Shown: positions 43,752 through 55,952, numbered from the stretch's first letter. The stretch: 64,000 nt of DNA from Cycas panzhihuaensis (GCA_023213395.1 CM041465.1:61015741-61079740); one strand, 5' to 3'. The notes: generated from the sequence alone by a model not told the origin. Program-made: numbers and translations.

Positions 43752-46222
43752 TGGTTGGGAGGCTTAGGGGGGACCTAAACTTAATATCTTTCAATTCCTT
43801 TTTGCAATTAAAATTGGGAGATACAAAGCTCAAGAAGACCTAAGAGACCATTTTTGCCTAACTTCTAAGGAGGAGTCTACACCTAGTAGTGTCATCTAAT
43901 GGAGTGGAAATGGATATGATGAAATGCGTGGATATGAAATAGGGTGATAGAATCCACTAACCTATATGACTTGATGAAGGAATTCTAAGTTCAAAACCAC
44001 ACTAACAATATCCTTAACATCCTTCCTAAGGATTCCTCTCATATAGTCCTTTTAACCTTTTGAGTTCTACTAGGATGTGGGAGAAGGTAAGCTAATGAGA
44101 AAGTAGTTTGTCTTGCATTATTTTTTATGTCTTGATTTGTGTCTACTTTATTTGTTTTTCCTTTTGTTGTATTTTATTTTTTTGAATAATATTTGTAGTT
44201 ACTTTATATTCCTTTATGTTATGTTCTTCTTTTTGGATTTTGATATGATAGCAAAGAGACAAGACCAAAAGAGGAAGATGAATCTATGTAACCAAAGAAA
44301 CTACAAGATCAAACTCACATAAACCTTCTTTTTTGTTTTTTTTGTTAAATAAAAGACAAGTAAATTAGAAACAATGCATGCAAGTTCTCTTTCTTCTTTT
44401 TTTTTTTTTTTAAATGAAATATGCACATACAACTATGAAATAGCTTTCCTATATACAGTATGCATATTTCACTTCAATACTAATAATGCTACTAAAATCT
44501 AAAATTCACTAAATGACTTTATGTAAGTTTCTTTTAAAAAAGATTAATCGACATGCAAAACTAACCAATATACTTCAACCTTCATGCATGCAACCAATTC
44601 TCTTAAAAAGTGATGAATAATGCACAAAGAAGAGAGATTCTTAAAAGAAACTACTACTATTTTTTTAGAAAGTTTTCAAACCTATGAGATGATAAATAAA
44701 CCATAAATCTGAATAATAATCATTCACACAAAATTAGTTCCCATAGGTTCTATCATAATTAGAGAAGTAAAGGCTCAAAAAAGATCCTTGAACCATATGT
44801 GAAAACTAAGAATCAGAAATATTTTAACCATGCAACATCATCAACTTTTCATTCTCAAGGTAAAAAAGCTAACTTGAAAATAAAAGTGCATGCAACTATA
44901 AGGATATAAGACAAAAATTTCTTTCCTATTGTAAAGAACACCTCAATATGGTAGTTTTATTTTTAATTAACCAACTCTTCCATGAACTTACCTTTAAAGC
45001 AAATCAAAGAAGGAAGAACAACAATCAAAAGTGGCCAAACTAGAGCCCAATAATGCCAAAAGAGAGTAGCAAATCAACTTAAATACAAACTGGTATAACA
45101 GAATATGAAGGAATAGCTAGATGTATAGTGGAGAGATGACCATACTCCACCCTAGTCTATTGTAAGGAACCTCATAAAGGGCTAACCTTTTAGTGTATAT
45201 TTTAGTATCCAAAACTAACACAAAATCACAATAGTAATCAGTCAAAGAAAAAAAATATTTCTAAGCCAAAATCACCTTTAAAGAACCATGAAACAAGCCA
45301 AAAATAGAATAGGAAAGATCTTACCAAATCAGAAGAAATTTGAAGCATAAAACTTGATGAAGATCTAAGAAAATGGAAGCTCAGACCATCAACAATTGAA
45401 TAGCAGCAACAAAATGATAAAACTCCTTCAAGATTTCACCTAACAGTCTTCAAGAAATCAAGTTTTTTAATCTCATAGTTGTAGTCCTTAAGAAATCTCT
45501 AAAAACTTAAAAAAAATCTCACAAAGTTAGATCAAAATCACTTCTCACTCCTCCACTTACAACCTAGTAAGACTTCATAATAGTTCTGGGCATCGAATGA
45601 ATCAAATTCCACCAAATCTGGGTGGCGACATACAAACTTTTAGTACACTACCTAAGTTTTCATTACATGACAGTGAAAATTGCAACCAGTCATATTTTTC
45701 ACCTACCAAATATGTGACTTTATTATAAAAACATGACCGATCATGTTTTTGGCAACACTAAAAATGTGATAACAGTAGAGTAAAAAATTAATCCAAAAAA
45801 TAATAAAAAATGATATCAAATAAAGATCTAATCATGAAAATAACTTCATTAATGAGTAGATGGACCCAAAATTAGGTGAAACTTATTAAATACAAGCCTA
45901 AAAAGTTAATCGACAACAAAATTTGGGTGAAAGTTTCGAAATAAAGTGAAATTAATAAACTTTAAAAGAAGAATGGGGTTAAATTGACCATAAAAGAAAA
46001 CTTTGATGCCATAGTTTAAGTCATTAGTGGATGATAGTAAAAAATTATAAAACACCATTATTCATTAAATTAAATCCATACATTCTTTCATCAAAAGATG
46101 GCCTAATCTAAGATCAAGTAAATACATCATTCATATTTAATAAAACCATATGTAAAACATGTCAAAACTTATCAATATCAATCAAATACAAATCAAAAGA
46201 CTAAGTTTTGGTGAAATATTTA
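43752..46222 (-). repeat. 3' LTR of gypsy copy 2
   Basis: About 2.47 kb, homologous to 8729-11070 and to 62457-64000. It starts TGGTTGGGAGG and ends near gaaatattta, followed by atcccctt (46222-46229), the complement of a purine tract. The open frame 44113-44322 is Phe-rich noise in a T-rich block that the 62457 copy also has. Confidence 0.85.
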
Positions 46223-46506
46223 TCCCCTTGACACATGAAGCTCTTATTCCAAAGAGAGAGATAGGATGGTGAAAGGTGGTAATGATATAAGTAATCATCA
46301 TTCTGGTTAGAGTAATAGGAACCAAATGAAATGCATGCATGATGCAGTAACACCACTCTATAATCTAGTATGAAATAAGATATGTATGATAACAAGATCA
46401 AACAGAATTCCTACTAGTAAATCTACAAAAAAAGGTTGGGAATCTCCTACCAAAATATTGTTATTTATATATCTTGCCTAAAATAATTAGGCACCTATTT
46501 ATCATG
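46223..46506 (-). other. 3' UTR of gypsy copy 2, part left of copia F
   Basis: Purine-tract complement then noncoding DNA up to the gattt target (46507-46511) of copia F. The small minus-strand frame 46201-46401 straddles the LTR border and is not a gene. Confidence 0.6.
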
Positions 46507-46511
46507 GATTT

Positions 46512-46870
46512 TGTTCGAGAACATGAAATCATACACAGATGTTCTCAACCACAGGATCTTTAACCATACACAGCAAGCAACAAGATAAAATATACAGAAA
46601 ATTGATGCATAAAATACTAGATATACGTGGGAAACCCTTTCAGGAAAAAACCCACCACAAAAGGATCCTCAAGGGATCGTTCATTATTACATAATGAACT
46701 TAGATGAATGAATACACAAGGCCTCAAGGCATATATACTCTCTAAGAGGCGTCAACCGTTTAGGGTTGTGACCCTCTGAATAAATCGCACATTTTCACTC
46801 ATACATTTTCACATAATTAAACCACATTAACATTAATTAAGTGTCTTAATAATTAACTACCATGCTAACA
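46512..46870 (-). repeat. 3' LTR of copia F
   Basis: 359 bp. In the first about 118 bases it differs from the other LTR by roughly eleven substitutions, nine of them transitions, with no gap. On the minus strand a TATATA box lies near 46731-46738. The purine-tract complement tcccccctt (46871-46879) follows. Confidence 0.92.
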
Positions 46871-46879
46871 TCCCCCCTT

Positions 46880-47500
46880 AATGTGAATGTGGAAAATTTG
46901 CAACATGCAGCAGTCACAAAGGCTAGGACTATCCTATAGCTTCTTTACCCTTGTTGATATATCCCCCCTCAAGGATAACATCGGTGAGTCCTAATCCGGT
47001 ATGCATCTTCGTGAATTGGTCTTCAGTGAGTGGCTTGGTAAACATGTCCGCAAGTTATAATTCACTCAGATAATAGTCAACCTACAGTTTCCCTGACTTG
47101 ATCAGCTCACAAATGTAATGGTGCTAAATCTTGATATGCTTTGTACACGTATGAAACTCTAGATTCTTTGACAGATGAATGGTACTCTGATTATCAACAA
47201 AGAGAATCGGATGTCCATTAGAAATGCCAAGAAATTCCAAGAGACCTTGCAACCATACTGCTTCTTTTGCACTAGCATTGAGTCCTTGATATTATGCTTC
47301 TGTAAAAGATAGCACCACTGTCTACTGCTTCTTTGACTACCATGAAATAAATCCATTACCAATACTAAATATGTATCCAGTACTAGACTTCCAATCATCA
47401 GAATCTCCTTCTTAGTCAGCATCTGTGTAGCCATGCAACCTAATCTTCTCACCGATGTGGTATTCAAGACCAAAATTGATTATCCCCTTTAGATATTTTA
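46880..47500 (-). pseudogene. RNase H of copia F
   Basis: Minus-strand frames give GEKIRLHGYTDAD, DWKSSTGYIFSIGNGFISW, AKEAVWLQGLLEFLGISNG, FVDNQSTIHLSKNLEFH and LADMFTKPLTEDQF, the full copia RNase H and pol tail, with about five stops. The open frame 47159-47473 is the same region in the wrong frame. Confidence 0.85.
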
Positions 47501-48390
47501 AAATCCACTTTGCTGCCACCAAATGAGGCTCCTATGGATTCTGCATGTAGTGAGAAACCAATCTAACAATGCATGCAATATCTGGCCTAGTATGAGTCAA
47601 ATAAATGAGACCCCCTACCAACTGACAATACTTTGTACTATCTATAGAAGGTTGGGCCATATCCTTCTATAATCTTACATCTTTGACACATGGTATTGCA
47701 ACAGGTTTGCAGTGCTGCATCCCAAATCTCTCTAGTAAGTTCTTCACATACTGTGACTACAATAACATGATCCTATCTTCCATCTGCCTGATCTAAATAC
47801 CCAAGAAATAGTGAAGTTTCCCAAGATCCATTATGTCAAATGAAGCTCCCAAATTGGATTTGACTTTGACTATAGCCTTGTCACGATTACCGCCTATGAT
47901 TAGATCATCCACATACACCACGTAAGCAACTACGGAAGTCCCTCTTCTTTTCACATACAGGATTGGGTCAAGTTATGAAATTTCAAAACCTTCAACTTTT
48001 AACTTGGCATCCATCTTCTCATACCAAGCATGGGGTGCTTGTTTCAGGCCATAGATTGATTTCTTCAAATGGCAAATAAGATGCTCCTAGCCATCCTTAA
48101 TAAATCCTAGAGGCTACGACATGTATATCTTTTAGATCCCCATTAAGGAATGCAGACTTAACATCCATCTGGTGTAACTCTCAATCTAATGTGGATGCTA
48201 AGGAAATGAGTAAGTGGACCGTTGTCATTCTGGAGACTGGCGTAAATGTCTCCTCATAGTCAATTCCTTCTTTCTGCTTGAATCCCTGTGCAATAAGTCT
48301 ATCCTTGTACTTGTCCACCTCTCCATCTAAGCAGAACTTTGTCTTATAGACCCACTTGCATCCAACAAGATTCTTCAACGGAGGTAGTGG
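47501..48390 (-). pseudogene. Reverse transcriptase of copia F
   Basis: The domain starts inside the open frame 48181-48897 with [19 protein letters not shown] and EGIDYEETFTPVSRMTTV. Near 47890-47930 VVYVDDLIIGGN carries an intact YVDD box, and DIMDLGKLHYFLGI follows. Stops at Gln codons and a frame change at about 48125 break it. The enzyme copies RNA to cDNA in the virus-like particle. Confidence 0.88.
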
Positions 48391-49370
48391 AACCAAATCC
48401 CATGTATCATTCTTTATCAGAGAACCATATACTTCCTCCATTGTAGCTCTCCATCTTATATCTCCTTTCACTTCAGCAAATGATTCAGGATCACTGGAGT
48501 CATTGGTGTCGACCAATAAAGTTTGACTGGCATGTTGACTTTTGGTTCGTCTATCATCAGTAAGGGTTTGCATCACCACACTGGAATCTTCAAGAGTTTT
48601 CCTTGCCCATAAAGGTATAGAAGGACCCGTTGCTGGAGGTACTTCTACTTGTGATAGTTCCTCACTATTATGTGTCCCACTTGGTCCTGCTTCCTTATGT
48701 GCTACAATGACTGGCTCATCATCCTCTTTGCTTGAAGAATCTGGGAATGGGAGAAAGGGAGGGTAAAAAGGTTCCTCTGATGCTCTTTCAATATGATAAG
48801 TTGATGACTCATCAAATTTAACATCCCAACTAACCACAATCTTCTCCCCCTGTGGATTCCATAGTCTGTAGGCTTTGTTCTCCGTATAATACCCCATGAA
48901 TATGTACTTCAGACTCTTTCAATCCAGCTTCTTATAGGTATCATCAGGGATGTGGGCATATGCTATACACCTAAATGTTCTCAAATGGCTAATGGTAAGC
49001 TTCTGACCAGTCCATTTCTCTTGAGGTCATCTTTGCGACGCACTAAGTGGGTACCCGATTTAAAATATAAACAGTAGTTGCCATAGCTTCTGCCCAAAAA
49101 TTTGGTGGTAGGTTTTTAGCATGCACCATACACCTCGCCATCTCCATCATGGTATGGTTCTTTCTTTTAATAACTCCATTCTGTTGTGGGGTATATGGGA
49201 CTATAAGCTCCTACTTTATACCATGGTTGTAGTAGAACTGATTGAATGCATTATTGTCGTATTCCTTATCATTATCACTTCGTAAAGTTTTTATTTTCTT
49301 ATCACTTTGATTTTCAACCATCGCTTTCCACTCACGAAAGCAATCAAATACGTCTTACTTGTTCTTGAGA
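48391..49370 (-). pseudogene. Integrase core (C-terminal) and hinge of copia F
   Basis: Reading down from 49370: DVFDCFREWKAMVENQSDKK, TLRSDNDKEYDNNAFNQF (second catalytic Asp kept), PYTPQQNGVIKRKNHTMMEM, in which the catalytic Glu is Lys, then NFWAEAMATTVYILNRVPT. The open frame 48181-48897 begins MGYYTENKAYRLWNPQGEKI, the C-terminal integrase module, followed by an acidic Ser/Pro-rich hinge (SSSKEDDEP) and the RT start. Confidence 0.85.
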
Positions 49371-50293
49371 AAATAAACCTAGGCTTTCCTGGTGTAATCA
49401 TCCATAAACACAAGTGTATATCGGGCTCTTGATATCGAAGGATTTGGGAGTGGTCCCATAATATCTAAGTGTACAAGCTCCATCTTCACCTTAGCTCTCC
49501 AGGCATTATCCCGAGCAAAAGGATAGCGATGATGCTTGCCATACATGCATCCTTCGCATACACCATCCGAGCAGGTAACCAATGGTAGTCCTTCCACCAT
49601 CTTCAACGTCTTCAGTAGTGCAATACTCCTGTAATTAAGATGCCCAAGGAGATTATGCCACAATTTACTTTCGTCATCCATACTAGAAATAAAGGCATAG
49701 GACTTCTTTTGAGATTAAAACTTTTCAAACACCCAAAAGTTGTCCCTGACTTTCCCTATAGCTATGACAACAAAGTTCTGTTTTAGGTCCTTTATCAGGC
49801 ACTTATCATCATAGAGCTCTGCTTTCATACCTTGTTTGTAGATCTCTCAAGTAGACAAAAGGTTTAACTACATCTTGGGTACATAATATACCATGGAAAA
49901 CTTTCCTCCTACAATGGAAACGTCACTGATACCATCTATTGGCAACACGTGAGCATCTCCAAGAACGATCTGAGCACCACTTTAATTTGCATTCAATGTA
50001 TCAAAGTTTCACCTCTGGTAAGAGATGTTCTTTTGCACTCCAGAATCTAGTACCCAATAGTCTCTCTAATCTAATTTGGCTAATAAGGTCTACACTCAGA
50101 TGTAATGAGCAATAACACTCTTTCCTTTATCATCCTGGTTACCTTTGCTCTTGTCACGATATTTGAACCAACAGTTCTTCTCATGGTGACTATCCTTCTT
50201 GCAGTAATTGCACTTTCCATTAAACTTCTTCTTGTCTTGAGAGCTTTCTCCATACCTTAGGGTGATCTTCTCCTCCTTAGGGGCCTCCCTCCT
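49371..50293 (-). pseudogene. Zinc knuckle, protease and pre-integrase domain of copia F
   Basis: CNYCKKDSHHEKNC near 50185-50225 is a complete CX2CX4HX4C knuckle. DYWVLDSGVQKNIS near 50035-50065 is the protease site with Asp-Ser-Gly kept. The open frame 49379-49681 holds LWHNLLGHLNYRSIALL and GVCEGCMYGKHHRYPF, an intact His-His-Cys-Cys zinc finger, then VHLDIMGPLPN (first catalytic Asp of integrase) and YTLVFMDDYTRKA. Stops lie mainly between the knuckle and protease. Confidence 0.88.
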
Positions 50294-50920
50294 CTAAGTT
50301 TTCATGACTAAGACTTGACTTGAACCAGAACCTCCAAGTAAACCATGATGTTTGATCTTGGCATCCTCCACTAGAGTTAGGTTTCTGAACCCGTCAAAAG
50401 TTTCTACCTCCATCACTTCATTTCTACCATAAATGGTCTGGAATATGGGGAATGCAGCTGGTAGCTTCGACATGATTATCATAAATAAGAGTGTATCATC
50501 GATCAAGTTCTTCTTCAACTCTTCTAGCTTGTTCTTCAAGTTAGTTATTTTATTCAGGTAGGAGCTAATATTATTCTCATATTCAACTTTTGAATTAAGT
50601 AGTTCCAACATTAGAGCAAGATATCTATTCATCTTTTTCTTCTCAAACGTATCACACAACTTCATCCAAATCTCGACTGGGTCATCTAGATTGTGAACTA
50701 GTGCCCTCTAGTCCAACGCCAATGAGAGTTTCAGTAATCCAATGGCCATACATTACTTCTCTTCAAGTTTGATACGCTCCTTATGGTCAAGTGGAACTGA
50801 ATCAAGCTTCACCTTAGTAATTCCCCAGAGTTGGTTCACCATCAAAATAAGCTCCATATTAGCCTTCCATTCACTGAAGTTATTAACGTTAAAGCTAACC
50901 TTAGGCATAAGCTTCTCCAT
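50294..50920 (-). pseudogene. Gag of copia F
   Basis: The likely start is ATG at 50920 (MEKLMPKVSFNVNNFSEW), since the codons before it belong to the leader. KANMELILMVNQLWGI, then after two stops MKLCDTFEKKKMNRYLALM, SYLNKITNLKNKLEEL and LLFMIIMSKLPAAFPIF give a standard copia gag (UBN2 type). Both open parts are in the same frame, so only the two stops near 50700-50750 interrupt the shell protein. Confidence 0.88.
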
Positions 50921-52443
50921 CTCGAATATCTGGTAATAATATAAAGTACACAACACCAAACGAATGTATTACAGATGAAAAGACACCCTTCTGACCTCCT
51001 CTGCTTCACAAGCATGCTTTCAAAGGGTCCTAACATGGATTATACCCATATTACATGAGCCACCGATTATTTTTCTCCCCTTATCCATCAACAAATGAAC
51101 TTAAATAGTCATTAAATATCACACCTGACACTCAAAATGACTAAAAAATAAGTGCTCTAATACAAAGATGGCTCCATATAAGGATGGTGCACGGTCTCCA
51201 AACAAAAAAATCATAAAAAAATCCTTGATTTGCACTTGAAACAAATCAAGGACACATCAAGTATCTCTCACTATTCACATGCATCAATGGTTCAAAGGGC
51301 TCTTATAAAGTTGAATTCAGATTGGAATATGCCAAAAGGCATATTCCAAAAGTGACGACTTTTCAAGGAACCCGTGCCTTTTTAACTTAAGTCACATGCT
51401 TAAGTATCCTCCAAAAGTCACACTACTTGAGGAGAGGGACGTGGCTATTCAACACACCTTGTTGCTCTATGCACTGTCACCAAGTGGTTTATATCATTCG
51501 TATGGCTGGTAAGGCTTCAATGCAGCCAAGACATGTCTGCTGAGTACTTGGACAACCTCTAAACAGCCATAGTTATTAACAAACCAGCACACAAAGTGCC
51601 CAGCCAAGAGGAAATGCACCCAACCTCCTTGGGTCAGTGCCAAAACAGACCTTAATAGGCAAACAACCCCCTTGAAAATGACCCAATCAGCTTCTAAAGG
51701 TGCTTAGACACCAAGAAAATAACTCAGCCAATCCTAAACAGTCATAAAGAGTGGCCAACTAGTCCTAAAAGGACCTAGAATAGTAATCGTCACCCGACTT
51801 TCAAACATGCCCAAGCATGTTAATAAATGCCTGGCTAGCCTCTATATGGTTGTTTTAGGCTTTATATATGTACACGAGTCTCTAAAATCCTTATAAATAC
51901 AAAAAAAATAATGAAAACAACCTTTTACTGCTGTAAACTTCAACCCAACACTTATATTTAGATAGAAAATAGCCAATTTGACCTTTAATCATGTCCATTG
52001 GTGCTTACACAAAAGTTTGATAGCAAGTAGTACCAAAAATGACCCCTTTTCCATTGATTTTTATGGTATTTTGATGAGGAATATAGTAAATTTACATGTA
52101 CACATGCTTGGCTATCCTTAAAGTCACTGAATCACGATCAATACATGTTCTTCTCACTTGAATCACTTCAACAGATCATCAACCAGCTTTGGATGACCCC
52201 TAATGAGCCAACTCCAACCACAAACATGGTCTTCATGCCTGAATACTGACTCTAATAACCCTTACACTTCATTGAATAGTGATCTCCACTACTTCAACCA
52301 CCATTGATTTGTTATGCCTGCTTCTGCACGATGTTAGGGTTGATGAACCCTTAACACTTATCTTGGGTCAGATGACTTCACCCGGTAACCAATGATCATA
52401 TCACCCTGCTCACTGTCAAGCTTTAGCTGTACAGGACCTTATT
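50921..52443 (-). other. Leader of copia F
   Basis: About 1.5 kb between primer site and gag with no credible gene. Its text differs from the leaders of copia A, B and D; I do not see their shared module here. Long leaders thus occur in several copia families in this window. Confidence 0.65.
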
Positions 52444-52455
52444 GCTATGATACCA
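52444..52455 (-). other. Primer-binding site of copia F
   Basis: On the minus strand, TGGTATCATAGC follows the LTR end directly: the initiator-Met primer site with one change (G to T at position nine). Confidence 0.85.
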
Positions 52456-52812
52456 TGTTCGAGAACATGAAATCATACACAGATGTTCTCAACCGCAGGA
52501 TCTTTAACCATACATAGTAAGCAACAAGATAAAATATATAGAAAATAGATGCACAGAATATAGGATATACATGGGAAACCCTTTCAGGAAAAAACCTACC
52601 ACAAAAGGATCCTCAAGGGATCATTGATTATTACACAATGAACTTGGATGAATGAATACACAAGGCCTCAAGGCATATATACTTTCCAAGAGGTGTCATC
52701 CATTTAGGGTTGTGACCCTCTGAATAAATTATACATTTTTGCTCACACCTTTTCACATAATTAAACTATTAATATTAATTAAGTGGCTTAATAATTAACT
52801 ACCATGCTAATA
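52456..52812 (-). repeat. 5' LTR of copia F
   Basis: 357 bp, partner of 46512-46870. TATATA on the minus strand near 52675-52680. Ends GCTAATA, followed by gattt. Confidence 0.92.
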
Positions 52813-52817
52813 GATTT

Positions 52818-53230
52818 ACCCAAAAGGATTGGGTATCTGACATCACTAAAAACCTACCCAAAAAGATTGTGTATCCATAAATATCAAGAACCTACCCAAA
52901 AGGACTAGGTATCTAATTTCACCAAGAACCTACCCAAAAGGACTGGTTATCTAACACCAAAATCCTTCCTAAAAGAATTAGGTATCTAATGCCAAGCCAT
53001 CACTATTTTCATCTTTTTGCTTAAAACGATTAGGTATCTAACACCACAAAATACCTACCTAGTGCCCACAAACTAGATGGGACTTCAATGCCATATAATA
53101 TACCCATAAACTATATGGGACTTCATTGTTAAATGAATACTACCTATTACCCACAAACTAGATGGGACTCTACTATATAACTAGTCATAGTTTATCTCTC
53201 TTTAACCATGCATCAAAGGGAAATCTTCTT
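52818..53230 (-). repeat. 3' UTR minisatellite-like repeats, set 1 (gypsy copy 2)
   Basis: The plus-strand phrase cctacccaaaaggactaggtat and near copies occurs about five to six times between 52818 and 53045, about every 45-50 bases, with varied spacers. It is followed by cacaaactagatgggacttc-type units at about 53070, 53108 and 53153. The first unit is split by copia F. Confidence 0.85.
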
Positions 53231-53600
53231 GTCGAAACAAAAAGGATAAACTATCATAGTTTATTAGCCATTAATAGGCAACTTTTCAGAGCAAACCCAT
53301 CATAGATTAACCTCATTAATGGGGTGAGGGCTTTTATAGGCTAATTATCTTAGTTTAGCCTCATTAACAATTGAATTCAGAGGGTTCCCTATCATAGTTT
53401 GAGCTTGTTAATAGATATGAAAGCCTTGGAGCATCAATCCTATCATAGTTTTAGCTTATTAATAAGTGAAAGGAGGTTCAGAGCTAAATCTTGTCATAGT
53501 TTTAACTTATTAATAGGAAAAAGTGAGCTTGAAGCATAGTTCTTATCATAGTTTAAACTCATTAATAGGTAGATAAAGGCTTAGAGTATATAATTTTATC
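53231..53600 (-). repeat. 3' UTR minisatellite-like repeats, set 2 (gypsy copy 2)
   Basis: About six to seven imperfect units of 50-60 bases built on tatcatagttttagcttattaa(t)agg followed by a purine-rich spacer with agagc or ggagc. Units begin near 53285, 53345, 53390, 53445, 53500 and 53545. A related unit occurs far away, between integrase and aRNH of both gypsy copies. Confidence 0.85.
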
Positions 53601-54402
53601 ATTTTTTACTTTTTTATTCTTTTATAAGTATATACTTTTTTTTAGAGTTTTTTGTCATACTATAAACATGGTAATTTATACTCATTTCGAAGTAGGGATG
53701 GTTAAGGAAAGACAAGATTATGAGAAAGAATAACAACTAAGGGATAGATAAAAGATCAAAATGGGGTAAGTAAAAGGTTTACTTATTCTATTTTCATAAA
53801 CTTAAAACTATTTGGAACCAAATGGTAATAAGTTTATAAAAACTGAAGATGGGGTGATATGAATCTCCTAAAAGGAAACTCATATAACTTATATCATACT
53901 CGTGGTAGATTATATAAACATATGATAAACCCACATTTACATAATATACCATAAAGAAAGTAAGTTTTTACTAAATAAAACTAATCTCACTTAATGAACA
54001 ACTAGCTATCTGAGTATATTAGATTCCTCGTTGGCTCCTTCCAGAGGTAAGAAGCTTTTAGGGACTTGCCCCTTGCCAAGATCCTCCATGGCCCAAGATT
54101 CCCATGTGGGTCTAGCCCTTTCATATATCTCATCTCAGTCTCATACCTATCACCATAATCTCCCAATTACCCCAACCTATAGTCTTTCTAAACCAATAGT
54201 TTATACTCGTCATGGAGTGGTAGTTTATACTCATTCCAAAGTGGAGGTGCCCCCAGCTAAAAGAAGAAAATCAATTGAAACAATAATTAAGGATCGAGGA
54301 AATAAGAGCATCAACTCCATGGTTAAGGGTACATGGTATATATTGAATGGTCACTGAAGTAAATAAGGAAAATAATGATAACTCTTGATGATGTAAAAGG
54401 AG
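53601..54402 (-). other. 3' UTR of gypsy copy 2, aRNH-proximal part
   Basis: Matches 600-1359 of copy 1. The tagtttatactca phrase occurs near 53672 and twice near 54197-54240. The plus-strand frame 54031-54357 resembles the 1028-1264 frame of copy 1, but on the antisense strand of the element and without a known domain. I do not call it a gene. Confidence 0.55.
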
Positions 54403-54670
54403 TCATGGGGAGTAGACCTGGTACATTCCAACCAATTGATAGACTACAACCTGAGAGTTAGCATATATCATAATAGGTCTAAGGTAAAAATGAGAAACAT
54501 CTGACAAGGCTTCTATAATTGTAAGATATTCAACTTTATTATTGGTTACCCTGGGTATGAAAAAACCTATGGAAATGAGGGAACTTCTTGATTGGTCATA
54601 AACCACCCAAGCAGAAGCAGATGGTCTTGGGTTTCCTATACTACCCCATCGATGAAGATACTCAATGGCA
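54403..54670 (-). pseudogene. Archaeal-type RNase H of gypsy copy 2
   Basis: The frame 54403-54606 gives SLISIGFFIPRVTNNKVEYL, then IIEALSDVSHFYLRPIMIYANSQVVVYQL, which covers the Glu block and the third-Asp block (Asp to Asn in YANSQ). The N-terminal DGG part lies upstream to about 54660 in another frame. Together with copy 1 it shows the whole domain was present downstream of integrase in the family ancestor. Confidence 0.82.
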
Positions 54671-55950
54671 TAGAAACTAGAAGATTAAAACTTGGAGACT
54701 GTGTGATCGATGGAGAAAGGTACAAGAATAAATCAATAAGGAGATGGTAATAAATGTAGATCTCAGACTATGATGAAGAAAGAAGAAGGAATATAAGTAA
54801 GATAATTATAATAAAAAATAACAAGGTATCAAGTAGGGTTTAATCATAACTGAGGCTACGATGGACTTAAGCAGCTAGATCTAAAAATCTTAAACAATTC
54901 ATCTAAATAAACCCAACCTATAGATAGATAGGTGGGGATAAAGCTATCACATAACTTACCCCAGATTACAAGAGGATGATAATAACAAACTTTCTTTTCA
55001 CTTCTTTTAACTTTGTTTTTTTTTTTATAAAGAGAAACCAAGGATAATGAAAACAATTAACAATTGGTGATATACAACCAAAAAGGAAATCTCTAAGTAA
55101 CAAACTAGCAAATAAAAGTATGATCTGAACCAATGACTAAGTACTTGAAGCTGATGAAGATGTTTCTCTTTCTAAGATAAAACTAAAACAAAGCTAGGAG
55201 CCTAGGTTCTCTTTTGAGTACAGAACCTAAGAGAGAATGAGATCTAACTGTAGTGATGGAAAACTCATAATTAGTGTAGATGCTAGAAAGAGCGAAAAAC
55301 CTACACGATTATGAGTAGGATCTATGGCAAAAGCATTACAACACTTAGTGAAAGCATGAATAAATCAAAAATAAGAAGGGGAATTTGCCCATAGTTTTAG
55401 ATCATTAAGCAAAGGAACAAGCTTTGGAGCCATAGTTTATCGTCATTATGGAGGTAGTCATATACCTACTACTAGGCATAAAATTTTCTCAAATATTCAG
55501 AATTAATGGGCCTCTTGAACTCTAATCCTTCCAAGTTCAAAATTTGATAGGCTCTGTTAGTTAAATATTTAATTATTAAGAAAGGGCCTATCCATTTAGG
55601 AGAAAATTATGTTGCTTATCATGTAAATATTACAACTTTAAAATTTTACTACCAACATTCAACTTTCTAGGTCTAAGCTTCCTATCATAGGTGACTTGGA
55701 CTCTAACCTTGGATGCCATATTATTCTGCAAGGCTTGTAAATGAGTTTCATCTAGTTTTTCAAGCTCCAAAATGTGAGCTTCCCTTTGGAACTTCTCATT
55801 AGTAAACTCCTCTAATGAAACACATAGAGAAGGGATTTCAACCTCTAATGTTAAATAACTTTAACACCATAGATAAGTGAAAAGGGTGTCATACTCATAG
55901 CACTCCTAATGGAGGTCCTATAAGTCCATAATGCCAGAAATAACTGGGAG
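54671..55950 (-). other. Spacer between integrase and aRNH, gypsy copy 2
   Basis: Homologous to 1681-3299 of copy 1. A segment of about 220 bases is missing here at a T-run near 55020. A set-2-like unit (catagttttagatcattaag, then tttggagcc) lies near 55390-55440. 55480-55950 reads as decayed integrase C-terminus. No separate gene. Confidence 0.5.
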
Positions 55951-55952
55951 TG

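Larger units (their letters stand above)
46512..52812 (-). mobile_element. Copia element F, inserted in 3' UTR of gypsy copy 2
   Basis: LTRs 46512-46870 and 52456-52812 start TGTTCGAG and end GCTAACA or GCTAATA. They are flanked by the 5-bp duplication gattt (46507-46511 and 52813-52817). On the minus strand: primer site, 1.5-kb leader, gag, protease, integrase, RT, RNase H, purine tract. It is the best-preserved coding element here, with open frames up to 238 codons, but stops at former Gln and Trp codons remain and the integrase Glu is lost. Confidence 0.93.

Noticed and set aside
43752-46222. Solo gypsy LTR
   Set aside because: At first sight it lacks a coding body, but removing copia F joins it to the 3' UTR of gypsy copy 2, so it is that element's 3' LTR.
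47159-47473. 104-codon minus-strand protein of unknown function
   Set aside because: It is an alternative frame of copia F RNase H; the true frame shows the family motifs with stops.
48542-48766. Plus-strand frame inside copia F
   Set aside because: It is antisense to the integrase-RT hinge and without a domain.
52818-53230. CRISPR-like spaced repeats
   Set aside because: Units are imperfect, spacers are similar to each other and the context is a plant retrotransposon 3' UTR; this is minisatellite structure.
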